64,000 bases of DNA from Mycobacterium sp. DL (GTDB taxonomy: Bacteria > Actinomycetota > Actinomycetes > Mycobacteriales > Mycobacteriaceae): positions 5,146,001 through 5,210,000 of the forward strand of contig NZ_CP155796.1 in NCBI RefSeq assembly GCF_039729195.1. The letters are read 5' to 3'. Made by a program: the position numbers and the translations under genes. The first letter of the stretch is position 1. The number at the start of each line of letters is the position of its first letter. This document shows, in pieces, positions 9,122 through 17,086 of the stretch. A model generated the notes under the pieces. That model worked only from the letters and a program-made list of their open reading frames with translations, searched no databases and had not been told where the DNA came from.

Positions 9122-10264
9122 CTAGCGGCCTGCGGGATCGAGGCCGAGCGACATACCGGCCAGACCGCGCTTGCGACTCGACAGCGCATCGGCGATGCCG
9201 CGCAGCGCCTTGCCGGCCACGGAGTCCGGGGCGGACAACACCAGCGGGACACCGGAATCTCCCGCCGTCACCAGCGCGGGGTCGAGCGGCACCTGACCCA
9301 GCAGTGGCACATCCGCGCCGACCGCCCTCGTCAAGGACTCGGCGACCTTGGCGCCGCCGCCTTCGCCGAAGATCTGCATCGTGGTTCCGTCGGGCAGCAG
9401 CAGCCCGGACATGTTCTCCACCACGCCGACGATGCGCTGCCGGGTCTGCAGCGCGATCGCGCCGGCACGCTCGGCCACCTCGGCGGCGGCCAGTTGCGGC
9501 GTCGTGACGACCAGGATCTCCGCGCCGGGAATCAACTGTGACACCGAGATCGCGATGTCGCCGGTGCCCGGCGGGAGGTCCAGCAGCAGAACGTCCAGAT
9601 CACCCCAGTAGACGTCGGCGAGGAACTGCTGAAGCGCGCGGTGCAGCATCGGCCCTCGCCACACCACCGGCGTGTTGCCCTGGGTGAACATCGCGATGGA
9701 GATCACCCGGACGTCGTGGGCGACGGGCGGCAGGATCATCGAGTCGACCTGGGTCGGGCGGTCGGCGGTGCCCATCATCCTGGGCACCGAGTGCCCGTAG
9801 ATGTCGGCGTCGAGGAGTCCGACGGACAGACCGCGTGCGGCCATCGCGGCGGCCAGGTTCACGGTGACGCTGGACTTGCCGACACCGCCCTTGCCGGATG
9901 CGACGGCATACACGCGGGTCAGCGAACCGGGCTGGGCGAAGGGGATCACCGGTTCCCGGGAATCGCCACGTAATTGCTTGCGGAGTTCGGCGCGCTGTTC
10001 GTCGTTCATGACGTCGAGGGTCACCTTGACCGCGCCGGTACCGGGGACGTCGCTGACGGCCCGGCTGACGCTGTCGGTGATCTCGGTTTTCTTCGGGCAT
10101 GCCGACGTGGTCAGGTACACCTCGACGTGCACGGATCCGTCGGCTTCGGCGGTGACGCTCTTGACCATGCCGACGTCGGTGATCGGGCGCCGCAGTTCGG
10201 GGTCGATCACCTTGGCCAGCGCGGCGCGCACCGAGGATTCGAGGTCAGTCGGAGTTGGGGACAT
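9122..10264 (-). CDS. mrp: Mrp/NBP35-type iron-sulfur cluster carrier ATPase
   Basis: The product is 380 residues. An N-terminal MIP18/DUF59 domain (about residues 8-90, with SACPKKTEI) is followed by a ParA-like P-loop domain. The Walker A GKGGVGKSS is at about 124-132, with LLDADIYGHSVPRMMG and DLPPGTGD later. Proteins of this family bind and pass on Fe-S clusters. The usual cluster-binding C-x-x-C after the ENMS motif is absent: the sequence reads ENMSGLLLPDGTTMQIFG. I recall the M. tuberculosis homologue (Rv1229c) lacking it too. The gene is single and convergent with tatB. Confidence 0.9.
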   Translation of the reverse strand: MSPTPTDLESSVRAALAKVIDPELRRPITDVGMVKSVTAEADGSVHVEVYLTTSACPKKTEITDSVSRAVSDVPGTGAVKVTLDVMNDEQRAELRKQLRGDSREPVIPFAQPGSLTRVYAVASGKGGVGKSSVTVNLAAAMAARGLSVGLLDADIYGHSVPRMMGTADRPTQVDSMILPPVAHDVRVISIAMFTQGNTPVVWRGPMLHRALQQFLADVYWGDLDVLLLDLPPGTGDIAISVSQLIPGAEILVVTTPQLAAAEVAERAGAIALQTRQRIVGVVENMSGLLLPDGTTMQIFGEGGGAKVAESLTRAVGADVPLLGQVPLDPALVTAGDSGVPLVLSAPDSVAGKALRGIADALSSRKRGLAGMSLGLDPAGR

Positions 10265-10321
10265 CGCCTGCGAGTCTAGGCCGCCGACAGGGGCCGGCCG
10301 GCATGCGGGCGACCGCGGCGC

Positions 10322-11674
10322 TCAGCCCACGGGGCCGGGCGCGGGTCCCGGAGCGGCTGGTAGCGGGCCGGGCGGCGGCGGAGCCACCGGTGCAGGCGGC
10401 CCCGGCGGAAGCAACGGTTGGGCCACCGGAACGGCCGGTCCGGGCAGGCCCGCCGGGGCGGGAGGTGCGGCCGGCGGTGCGGTGCTCTGGATGCAGAACA
10501 CGGCGCACTCCGGCTGCTGCTGCGGCGGCGGTTGCACCCACGGAGGCAGCCAGGCCGGCGGCGGGGCCACCGGCTGCGGTGCGGCCTGCGGCGCGGGTGC
10601 CGGGCCGGGCAGCGGGCCCAGCGATTGCCCCGGAGCGAATCCCGGCAGGTTGGTGGAGATCTGGCTGGCCGCGTCGGTGCGCTCCATGAGCGGTATCAGC
10701 GACAGCGGATCGTTCGCCGGCAAGCCGGTGGCATTCAACGGCATTCCCGGTCCGAGGCCCTGGCCCCGGGTGCTCTCGAGGTGCGTGCTCCCGCTGTCGC
10801 TGCTGCCGCTGCCGAGGGCCGGTACGGACCCGTTGATCGGGGGCAGGTCGACAGGCACGACACCCGTTGCGTAGGACGCCGCCCAGCTCAGCACATTGCG
10901 GGCGTAGGCCATCGAGTTGTTGTAGCGCAGTATCGCGGCCATCACATCGGACTGGTCGCGCAGGTTCAACCCTCCGCTGCACAGGTAGCGGGCCGCCGCC
11001 AGCGACGCGTCGAAGACGTTCTGTACGTCGGCCTTGCCGTCACCGTCGCCGTCTGACGCGTAGCGCGACCAGGTGCCGGGCAGGAACTGCATCGGGCCCA
11101 TCGCCCGGGCGTAGGTGACGCGGTCGGCGCTGCGACTCTGCACGATGACCTCGTTGCCGGGCAGCGTGCCGTCCAGCGCGGGCCCGTAGATCGGCCGCAC
11201 CGCATTGCCCCGCGCGTCGGTGGCCCCGTAAGCGTGCATCGACTCGATCCGGCCGATACCGGCCAGCAGGTTCCAGCTCACACCGCAGCCCGGGTAGGCG
11301 GCTGCCATCATGCTCTCGGCGTTGCGGTAGGCCGACAGCGCCATCGACGGAATGCGAAGTGTCCCGGGGGAATTCACCACCGCTGCGGGGGGTGGTGAGG
11401 ACGCGGCGCTCGCGGCGATGCGTACCGGCGTCGGTGTCTTGGTGACCGCCACCACCGATACGCCGGACTCGTCTCCGGGTGTGCGCTCCACGGCGGCCAG
11501 GGGCATCACCGCGGAATCGCGGGTCGCCGTGACAGTGGACGGCGCCGATGCTCCGACGGCGCCCGCCAGCACCAGGGGGGTGAGCACGGCGGCCACGCCG
11601 ACGGCCGGCATGCGGGCAACGCGTCCCGCACGCCGCCCCGCTGCTCGGAGGGTTGAACGTCCCCCTATATGCAC
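10322..11674 (-). CDS. Exported lytic transglycosylase-like protein with proline-rich tail (Rv1230c-like)
   Basis: The product is 450 residues. A basic N-terminus and a hydrophobic segment (about residues 22-45) act as signal or anchor. A soluble lytic transglycosylase-like domain spans about 110-270: probable catalytic Glu in GIGRIESMH, then AMGPMQFLPGTWSRY and VQNVFDASLAAARYLC. It should cleave peptidoglycan glycan strands. From about residue 340 the chain is Pro/Ala-rich low complexity, interrupted by a Cys pair (ECAVFCIQS). A near-perfect CRP-type palindrome lies just upstream (11701-11716), suggesting cAMP-dependent control. Confidence 0.82.
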   Translation of the reverse strand: MHIGGRSTLRAAGRRAGRVARMPAVGVAAVLTPLVLAGAVGASAPSTVTATRDSAVMPLAAVERTPGDESGVSVVAVTKTPTPVRIAASAASSPPPAAVVNSPGTLRIPSMALSAYRNAESMMAAAYPGCGVSWNLLAGIGRIESMHAYGATDARGNAVRPIYGPALDGTLPGNEVIVQSRSADRVTYARAMGPMQFLPGTWSRYASDGDGDGKADVQNVFDASLAAARYLCSGGLNLRDQSDVMAAILRYNNSMAYARNVLSWAASYATGVVPVDLPPINGSVPALGSGSSDSGSTHLESTRGQGLGPGMPLNATGLPANDPLSLIPLMERTDAASQISTNLPGFAPGQSLGPLPGPAPAPQAAPQPVAPPPAWLPPWVQPPPQQQPECAVFCIQSTAPPAAPPAPAGLPGPAVPVAQPLLPPGPPAPVAPPPPGPLPAAPGPAPGPVG

Positions 11675-11700
11675 TCAACCGTCCTAGCTGTGAGATCGCC

Positions 11701-11716
11701 TGTGAACCAAGTCACC
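11701..11716 (-). promoter_or_regulatory. CRP-type binding site upstream of the lytic transglycosylase gene
   Basis: TGTGA-N6-TCACC matches the mycobacterial CRP (Rv3676) consensus TGTGA-N6-TCACA at 9 of 10 fixed positions. Its centre is about 35 bp before the ATG at 11674. Resuscitation-promoting and cell-wall enzymes such as rpfA are known CRP targets, so the placement makes sense. Whether it activates or represses cannot be told without the transcription start. Confidence 0.6.
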
Positions 11717-11762
11717 ATACCTATTGAGCAACGATGCCGTAACAGCAATCGCCACAGCCGTC

Positions 11763-12299
11763 TCACCCCTTTTTCTTGGAGCGCCGCTCGGAGGCCTGCC
11801 TGCCCGAGGACTCGGTGCCGGTCGGTTGCTGCAATTCGCCGATCAGGTCGCGGATCTCCTCCAGTTCGCGGCGCAGGTAGTCGCGGGTGGTGAGTTCGCC
11901 GACGGCAAGCCGCAGCGCGGCCAGTTCGCGCGCCAGGTACTCGGTATCGGCCTTGGTCTGCTCGGCACGCCTGCGGTCCTCTTCGAGAGCGACGCGGTCG
12001 CGGTTCTCCTGCCGGTTCTGGGCGAGCAGGATCAGGGGTGCGGCATATGCAGCCTGGGTGGAGAACGCGAGGTTGAGCAGGATGAACGGGTAGGGATCCC
12101 ACTGCCAGGCGAAGGCCCCGATGTTGAGCAGGATCCAGACGATCACCAGAATCGTCTGGATCGCCAGGTAGCGACCCGTGCCGAGGAAGCGGGCGAATTG
12201 TTCGCTGACCCGGCCGACCGCCTCGACGTCCAGTCGCGGGGCGAACGACCGGGAGATCCGGGGCGTGTCGAGGCGCTGGCGTGCCGACGATTCGCTCAT
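11763..12299 (-). CDS. DUF1003 family membrane protein (Rv1231c-like)
   Basis: The product is 178 residues. Two closely spaced helices (about residues 43-62, AIQTILVIVWILLNIGAF, and 72-95, FILLNLAFSTQAAYAAPLIL) form the DUF1003 core. A long charged, coiled-coil-like C-terminal part (about 100-160) ends in a Lys-rich tail. The function is unknown. Its start overlaps the stop of the MgtE-N/CBS gene by 4 bp (12296-12299), so the two are translated together and may act together at the membrane. Confidence 0.8.
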   Translation of the reverse strand: MSESSARQRLDTPRISRSFAPRLDVEAVGRVSEQFARFLGTGRYLAIQTILVIVWILLNIGAFAWQWDPYPFILLNLAFSTQAAYAAPLILLAQNRQENRDRVALEEDRRRAEQTKADTEYLARELAALRLAVGELTTRDYLRRELEEIRDLIGELQQPTGTESSGRQASERRSKKKG

Positions 12300-13591
12300 G
12301 TCGCCCTCTCGGCGGTCTCGATCACGAGTTCGGCCTCACGTTCGCGCCAGTCGTCGGGCAGCAGGTGGTCGAGCACGTCGTCGACCGAGACCGCGCCGAG
12401 CAGATGGTTCTCGTCGTCGACCACCGGCCCGCACACCAGGTTGTAGGCGGCGAAGTATCGGGTGACCGCGCTCAGCGAGTCCTCCGGCCGCAGGCTGGGC
12501 AGGTCGGTGTCGACGATCCCACTGACCAGTGCAGCGGGCGGGTCGCGCAGGAGGCGCTGGAGATGGACGCACCCCAGATAGCGTCCGGTGGGAGTGGCGG
12601 TCGGCGGGCGCACCACAAAAACGAGCGATGCCAGCGCCGGCGTCAGGTCCGGATCCCGTACCCGCGCAAGGGCTTCGGCGACCGTGGTGTCCGGAGCCAG
12701 GATCACCGGCTCGGACGTCATCAGGCCGCCGGCGGTGTTCGGCGAGTGGGCGAGCAGTCGGCGGACGTCCTCGGAGTCCTCCGGATCCATCCGGCGCAGG
12801 AACTGCTCGGCATCCGCGGGTGTCATCGTCCCCAGCAGGTCGGCGGCGTCGTCGGGATCCATCGCCTCGAGCACATCGGCGGCGCGGTCGGTTTTCAGCT
12901 GCCGCAGCAGCGCCACCTGTTGGTCCTCGGGCAACTCCTGCAGCACGTCGGCCAGGCGTTCGTCGTCGAGCGCGTTGACCACCTCGTAGCGGCGCTTGAC
13001 CGGCAGCTCGCGGATGGCGTCGGCGACCTCGACGGGTCGTTGCCCCTGGAACTGCTCGAGCAGTTGAGCCACGCCCTGGTCGGGCATCGCAAGACCCGAC
13101 GGGGTGAGACCGTGCACGTGCTGCCAGTCGACGGCGTACACATTGCTGCGACGGCCGAGCCGACGTTGGGGACGGACGGCGACCCTGGTGACCAACCAGT
13201 CACGCGTTCGGGTCTGCTCGATGCCGAGATCCACCACGACCACGTCGATTCCCGCCAGCTGCGTCAGGTCGGGATCGTCGACGCGGACCCGGGTTTCGAT
13301 GACCTGCCCGAGGACGAGCACCTCACCGGGACGCTGCGAGAAGCGACGTAGCGAGACGTTGCCGGTGGCCAGGGTCACCGCGCCGGGCTCGATGGCGGTC
13401 ACGCGCAGAATGGGCACGAAAATTCTTCTGCGGGTCAGCAACTCACAGACCAGGCCGAGCACCCGCGGTTGTTGGCGGACGAGGCTGATGCCGATGACCA
13501 CATCACGGACCCGGCCGATGGATTCACCGTCGGGGCCGAGCACGACCATTCCCGCGAGTCGAGCCGCATAGACCCTGTTGACCGACGCCAT
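12296..13591 (-). CDS. MgtE-N / CBS / PRC-barrel protein without a transport domain (Rv1232c-like)
   Basis: The product is 431 residues from ATG 13591; a TTG at 13600 is less likely. Order: PRC-barrel-like segment (about 1-75), middle linker, MgtE N-domain helical repeats (about 185-280, EVVNALDDERLADVLQELPE), then a CBS pair (about 285-415, GLMTSEPVILAPDTTVAEAL). These parts form the cytoplasmic Mg2+ sensor of MgtE channels, but no transmembrane pore is present. It is therefore a stand-alone sensor-like protein, perhaps acting on the DUF1003 membrane protein encoded in the overlapping gene. That partnership is my inference. Confidence 0.78.
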   Translation of the reverse strand: MASVNRVYAARLAGMVVLGPDGESIGRVRDVVIGISLVRQQPRVLGLVCELLTRRRIFVPILRVTAIEPGAVTLATGNVSLRRFSQRPGEVLVLGQVIETRVRVDDPDLTQLAGIDVVVVDLGIEQTRTRDWLVTRVAVRPQRRLGRRSNVYAVDWQHVHGLTPSGLAMPDQGVAQLLEQFQGQRPVEVADAIRELPVKRRYEVVNALDDERLADVLQELPEDQQVALLRQLKTDRAADVLEAMDPDDAADLLGTMTPADAEQFLRRMDPEDSEDVRRLLAHSPNTAGGLMTSEPVILAPDTTVAEALARVRDPDLTPALASLVFVVRPPTATPTGRYLGCVHLQRLLRDPPAALVSGIVDTDLPSLRPEDSLSAVTRYFAAYNLVCGPVVDDENHLLGAVSVDDVLDHLLPDDWREREAELVIETAERAT

Positions 13592-13617
13592 GGGTGACAA
13601 GGGTAGAGAGTGTTGTT

Positions 13618-14574
13618 GTGGATAACCGGTATCGACCCCGGCGGACGTGCCTGTCCGTGCCGGGCAGCAGCGTCAAGATGATCCAGAAGGCCAAGACACT
13701 GCCCGCCGACGAGGTGTTCCTGGATCTCGAGGACGCCGTCGCCCCGGGCGCGAAAACGCAAGCGCGCGCACAGGTCGCGGCCGCCCTCGGTGAGCCCGGC
13801 TGGGCCGGCCAGTTGCGTGGCGTCCGCGTCAACGACTGGACGACGCCGTGGACTCACGCCGACATCATCGACGTGGTGGCGGGAGCGGGCGCGTCCCTCG
13901 ACGTCGTGGTGCTGCCGAAGGTGACCGATGTCTCGCACGTGCATGCCCTGGATCTGCTCCTCAGCCAGCTCGAGGCCACCCACGGTCTGCCGGTGGGGCG
14001 GATCGGTATCGAGGCACAGATCGAGGACGCCAGGGGCCTCACCCACATCGACGCGATCGCCGATGCGCCACGTGTGCAGGCGCTGGTGCTCGGCCCCGCC
14101 GATCTGATGGCGAGCCTGAACATGCGCACGCTCGAGGTGGGTGAGCAGCCCGAGGGATACGACGTCGGCGACGCGTACCACCATGTGCTGATGCGGATTC
14201 TGGTCGCCGCGCGTGCCCACGGCATCGCCGCGATCGACGGGCCCTATCTGAGGGTCCGCGACACCGACGCCTTCCGCCGGGTGGCGGGCCGGTCAGCCGC
14301 GCTGGGCTACGACGGCAAATGGGTGCTGCACCCCGACCAGATCGCGGCGGGCAACACGATCTACAGCCCGCGACAGGAAGCCTACGATCGCGCGGAGCTC
14401 ATCCTGGAGGCCTACGAGTGGCACACCTCGGGGGCCGGTGGCGCGAGGGGAGCGGTGATGCTCGGCGACGAGATGATCGACGAGGCCAGCCGCAAGATGG
14501 CACTCGTCGTCGCCGGTAAGGGCCGCGCCGCGGGCATGCAGCGCCACGGCGAGCCGTTCCAGCCGCCCGGCTAG
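13618..14574 (+). CDS. CoA-ester lyase of the HpcH/HpaI-CitE family
   Basis: The product is 318 residues. The fold markers are present: RPRRTCLSVPGSS near the start, DEVFLDLEDAVAP (metal and acid residues), GIEAQIEDARG (metal Glu), LGPADLMASL and GKWVLHPDQI. Relatives cleave or form malyl-CoA, methylmalyl-CoA or citramalyl-CoA esters; the substrate here cannot be read from sequence. I use GTG 13618, which matches the usual N-terminus; a GTG at 13594 would add eight residues. It is divergent from the MgtE-N gene (26-bp gap), and its TAG shares bases with the stop of the next gene. Confidence 0.82.
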   Translation: MDNRYRPRRTCLSVPGSSVKMIQKAKTLPADEVFLDLEDAVAPGAKTQARAQVAAALGEPGWAGQLRGVRVNDWTTPWTHADIIDVVAGAGASLDVVVLPKVTDVSHVHALDLLLSQLEATHGLPVGRIGIEAQIEDARGLTHIDAIADAPRVQALVLGPADLMASLNMRTLEVGEQPEGYDVGDAYHHVLMRILVAARAHGIAAIDGPYLRVRDTDAFRRVAGRSAALGYDGKWVLHPDQIAAGNTIYSPRQEAYDRAELILEAYEWHTSGAGGARGAVMLGDEMIDEASRKMALVVAGKGRAAGMQRHGEPFQPPG

Positions 14575-14969
14575 AGGTCGCTGGAGTACAGCAGGGCCGT
14601 CACCAGCAGGTAGAGGAAATAGCCGACCATGACGAGCGCGCTGACGATCACCGCGGCCACAGCCATCGCGTGCCCGTCCTGACCGGTGCGTTTGGTCTCG
14701 CGAATCGCGATGATCCCGAGCACCATCCCGACGAGCGAGGGCAGCCCACAGCAGACCATGCCCGCGAGCGAGGTGATCAGCGCCGCGATGGCCTTGCCGT
14801 TGTAGCCGGGCGGCTTCGGCGGCGGGTACGCCGGATAAGGCTGGTAGTAGCCGGGATTCGGCAGGCCGTGATACGACGTCGGGTACACCGGCGGTGGCAG
14901 ACCGACATCCGCCGGATAGTCCAGCGGCGGGTCGAAACGCTCCGGCCCTTCCGGCCCGCTCGCAGTCAT
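14571..14969 (-). CDS. Small proline-rich DUF4190-type membrane protein
   Basis: The product is 132 residues. A Pro/Tyr-rich cytoplasmic N-terminus (about 1-55) is followed by two hydrophobic helices. The first (about 58-88) contains the C-C-G pattern of this family (GMVCCGLPSLVGMVLGIIA), and the second is at about 103-127. The neighbouring upstream gene (14986-15666) encodes a longer protein of the same plan, so the two look like a tandem duplication. No function is known. The stop overlaps the CoA-lyase stop as CTAG. Confidence 0.75.
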   Translation of the reverse strand: MTASGPEGPERFDPPLDYPADVGLPPPVYPTSYHGLPNPGYYQPYPAYPPPKPPGYNGKAIAALITSLAGMVCCGLPSLVGMVLGIIAIRETKRTGQDGHAMAVAAVIVSALVMVGYFLYLLVTALLYSSDL

Positions 14970-14985
14970 GCCCGTATGGGTGACG

Positions 14986-15666
14986 TCAGGCGGCGAGGGC
15001 CGAAATGGTCCACGCGAGACTGATCAGCATTGTCACCACACCGACCGCGATGCCCGCGACAGCCAATCCGTGGCCGGCCTGACGCGACTGCTTGATCTGG
15101 TTGAGCGCGATCACACCGAGCACGATGCCGATGATGGAGCCGATACCGCAGCACACGCCGAGGATCGACGCGACCAGCGACCACATCGCGAAGGTGTTGT
15201 TGCCCTGCTGGACCGGAGCGCCGTAGCCGTACTCGGCCGGGTATCCACCTTGCGGCGGGGGGTAGCTCCCGTAGGGCGGTGGCGGCGGATACCCCTGCGC
15301 GCTGTAACCCTGGTCGGGGTAGGGCGAGGAGTTCGGATCGGGATAGGGCGGCGGGTAGCCGTAACCGGGCGGCGGCGAGTAGCCGCCCTGCGGGGGCGGG
15401 TAGCCGGCCGGCGGAAACTCCCCGGAGGGCGGATAGCCGGTCGGGGTGTACGCCGGTGCGTCGTATCCGGAGGGCGGCTGGGTGTAGGACGGCGGCGCGT
15501 CGTACGCCGGCGGCGGCGGGTAGTCCGACGGCTCGGGCGGGGGCGTCGAAGAGCTCGACGACTGCTCGACCGGGGGCGCCTCGTGACCGGAGGGTGGTGG
15601 CTCGGACCCACTGCCGGTGGAATCAGAAGATTCGATTCGGCGTGCGTCGTCGTCCGAATTTGTCAT
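14986..15666 (-). CDS. Proline/tyrosine-rich DUF4190-type membrane protein (Rv1233c-like)
   Basis: The product is 226 residues. Residues about 1-150 are low complexity, rich in Pro, Tyr, Gly and Ser with many YPPP and GYPP repeats. They are followed by two helices (about 155-185, WSLVASILGVCCGIGSIIG, and 200-222). The C-C-G-I-G core matches the adjacent smaller protein. Such tails often mediate protein-protein contacts, as in other actinobacterial membrane proteins. It lies 16 bp upstream of its paralogue and is likely cotranscribed with it. Confidence 0.75.
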   Translation of the reverse strand: MTNSDDDARRIESSDSTGSGSEPPPSGHEAPPVEQSSSSSTPPPEPSDYPPPPAYDAPPSYTQPPSGYDAPAYTPTGYPPSGEFPPAGYPPPQGGYSPPPGYGYPPPYPDPNSSPYPDQGYSAQGYPPPPPYGSYPPPQGGYPAEYGYGAPVQQGNNTFAMWSLVASILGVCCGIGSIIGIVLGVIALNQIKQSRQAGHGLAVAGIAVGVVTMLISLAWTISALAA

Positions 15667-15800
15667 GCTGATAAACCTAGCGCAATGCGCGGGAACCCCA
15701 GTGAGACGCGGGTGAGCGCGAACCGGGGCACCTTTGACGGGTCCGGATCGTTGGCATGCAGACTAGCGTTGCACGTGGCGCAATCGAAGGAGTCAAGGAT

Positions 15801-16328
15801 ATGACCAGCCCATTCCAGCCTGGACAGAATCCCGGTGCGGCACCCAGTGTCCCGACGGCAGGTCGTCGCAGGCCGGTCGGACTGCCCACCCCTCCCAAGG
15901 GGTGGCCGATCGGGTCGTATCCGACCTATGCCGAGGCCCAGCGCGCCGTCGACTATCTCTCCGACAAGGAGTTTCCCGTCGAGCACGTGACGATCGTCGG
16001 CGTCGACCTGATGCAGGTCGAGCGGGTCACCGGGAAATTGTCCTGGCCCAAAGTCCTCGGTGGCGGGGTGCTCACCGGCGCCTGGTTGGGTCTGTTCATC
16101 GGCCTGATCCTCGGTTTCTTCAGCCCGAACCCGTGGAGCGCACTGGTCACGGGTCTGGTGGCAGGTGTGTTCTTCGGACTGATCACCACAGCGATTCCGT
16201 ATGCGATGGCACGGGGCACAAGAGATTTCAGCTCGACGATGCAGTTGGTGGCCGGCCGTTACGACGTGCTGTGTGACCCGCAGAGCGCCGAGCGGGGCCG
16301 GGATCTGCTGGCCCGCCTGACGATTTGA
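15801..16328 (+). CDS. General-stress-protein-17M-like membrane protein (Rv1234-like)
   Basis: The product is 175 residues, exactly the length I recall for Rv1234. After a Pro-rich start there is a YflT/GSP17M-type fold (about 35-65, SYPTYAEAQRAVDYLSDKEF). Then come two transmembrane helices (about 85-110 and 115-135) and a C-terminal segment YDVLCDPQSAERGRDLL. ATG 15801 has GAAGGAG about ten bases ahead; frame further upstream is non-coding. It is divergent from the DUF4190 pair. No specific role is known to me. Confidence 0.78.
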   Translation: MTSPFQPGQNPGAAPSVPTAGRRRPVGLPTPPKGWPIGSYPTYAEAQRAVDYLSDKEFPVEHVTIVGVDLMQVERVTGKLSWPKVLGGGVLTGAWLGLFIGLILGFFSPNPWSALVTGLVAGVFFGLITTAIPYAMARGTRDFSSTMQLVAGRYDVLCDPQSAERGRDLLARLTI

Positions 16329-16406
16329 CCAGCGGGGTGATCATCACATCTCCAGATGCCGCTGCCGGGGCCTCGTGCGGTTCGAGTTCTGCGGGACGGT
16401 CGCCGG

Positions 16407-17009
16407 GTGAGTGACGTCCTGACCCGGGTGCGCGCGCATCTGCGCGAGCATTTCTCCGAGAGGGGAATCACGGCAGAACCGGTGGAGGCCAGCGTCACCT
16501 TCCTCGGCGCCGACCCCATCGCCGTCATCCGATTCGGTATCCCGGATGACGCCGATAATGTTGCTGCGCAGTATGTCTCGGTGGGCTGTTCCCGAAACCC
16601 GATGGTGGATCCGGCCGAGTTGCTCGCAGATCCGGTCCGCGGCCCCCGCGCCGAGATCGTCATGGCCCTGCGCGGTCCCTCGCCCGCCGGGCTGGCTCGC
16701 TCGCTCGCGGTGGTCGCCGCGGCGCCCGCCGTCGAAGGGCTGATCCTGGAGCCCGACGCACTCGTCGACCTGGAGACCCCGGTGTGGCAGGGCGCGCCGT
16801 TCACGGCCTATCTCCTGGGGCGCAGTGACATCGACGACGTCGACCTACCGGAGCCGCTGTCGCCGGTGAGGGTGTTGTCGGCGGTTCCCATCACCGCGAC
16901 GGAGGCGGCCTGGGTGCGACTGAAAGGTGCTGAGGCGATGAGGGAGGCGTGGGTGCAGGACGGGGTCGATCCCACGGATCCACGGCGGCGGGCCGCCAGT
17001 CCTGCGTGA
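16407..17009 (+). CDS. Suppressor-of-fused (SUFU) domain protein
   Basis: A protein of about 200 residues. The pattern VSVGCSRNPMVDPAELLADP, RAEIVMALRGPS, SLAVVAAAPAVEGLILEPDA and AVPITATEAAWVRLKGAEA is that of bacterial SUFU-domain proteins, which often act in immunity or contact-system contexts but whose role in mycobacteria is unknown. The start could be GTG 16407 (family-like) or ATG 16356. Its last eight codons lie in the first unit of a 25-bp tandem repeat that also supplies its stop codon. In M. tuberculosis this slot holds lpqY-sugABC. Confidence 0.65.
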   Translation: MSDVLTRVRAHLREHFSERGITAEPVEASVTFLGADPIAVIRFGIPDDADNVAAQYVSVGCSRNPMVDPAELLADPVRGPRAEIVMALRGPSPAGLARSLAVVAAAPAVEGLILEPDALVDLETPVWQGAPFTAYLLGRSDIDDVDLPEPLSPVRVLSAVPITATEAAWVRLKGAEAMREAWVQDGVDPTDPRRRAASPA

Positions 17010-17084
17010 GCGGCGGGCCGCCAGTCCTGCGTGAGCGGCGGGCCGCCAGTCCTGCGTGAGCGGCGGGCCGCCAGTCCTGCGTGA
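16986..17084. repeat. 25-bp tandem repeat, four units
   Basis: Four head-to-tail units occupy 16986-17010, 17011-17035, 17036-17060 and 17061-17084. Each begins CGGCGGGCCGCCAGTCCTGC and ends GTGAG (GTGA in the last); all are otherwise identical. The first unit encodes the C-terminus and stop of the SUFU gene, and the last ends 2 bp before the corA stop. Perfect identity suggests recent expansion, as in VNTR loci. Confidence 0.95.
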
Positions 17085-17086
17085 AC

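Noticed and set aside
16986..17084. CRISPR array
   Set aside because: The 25-bp units are directly adjacent, with no spacers, and no cas genes are nearby.
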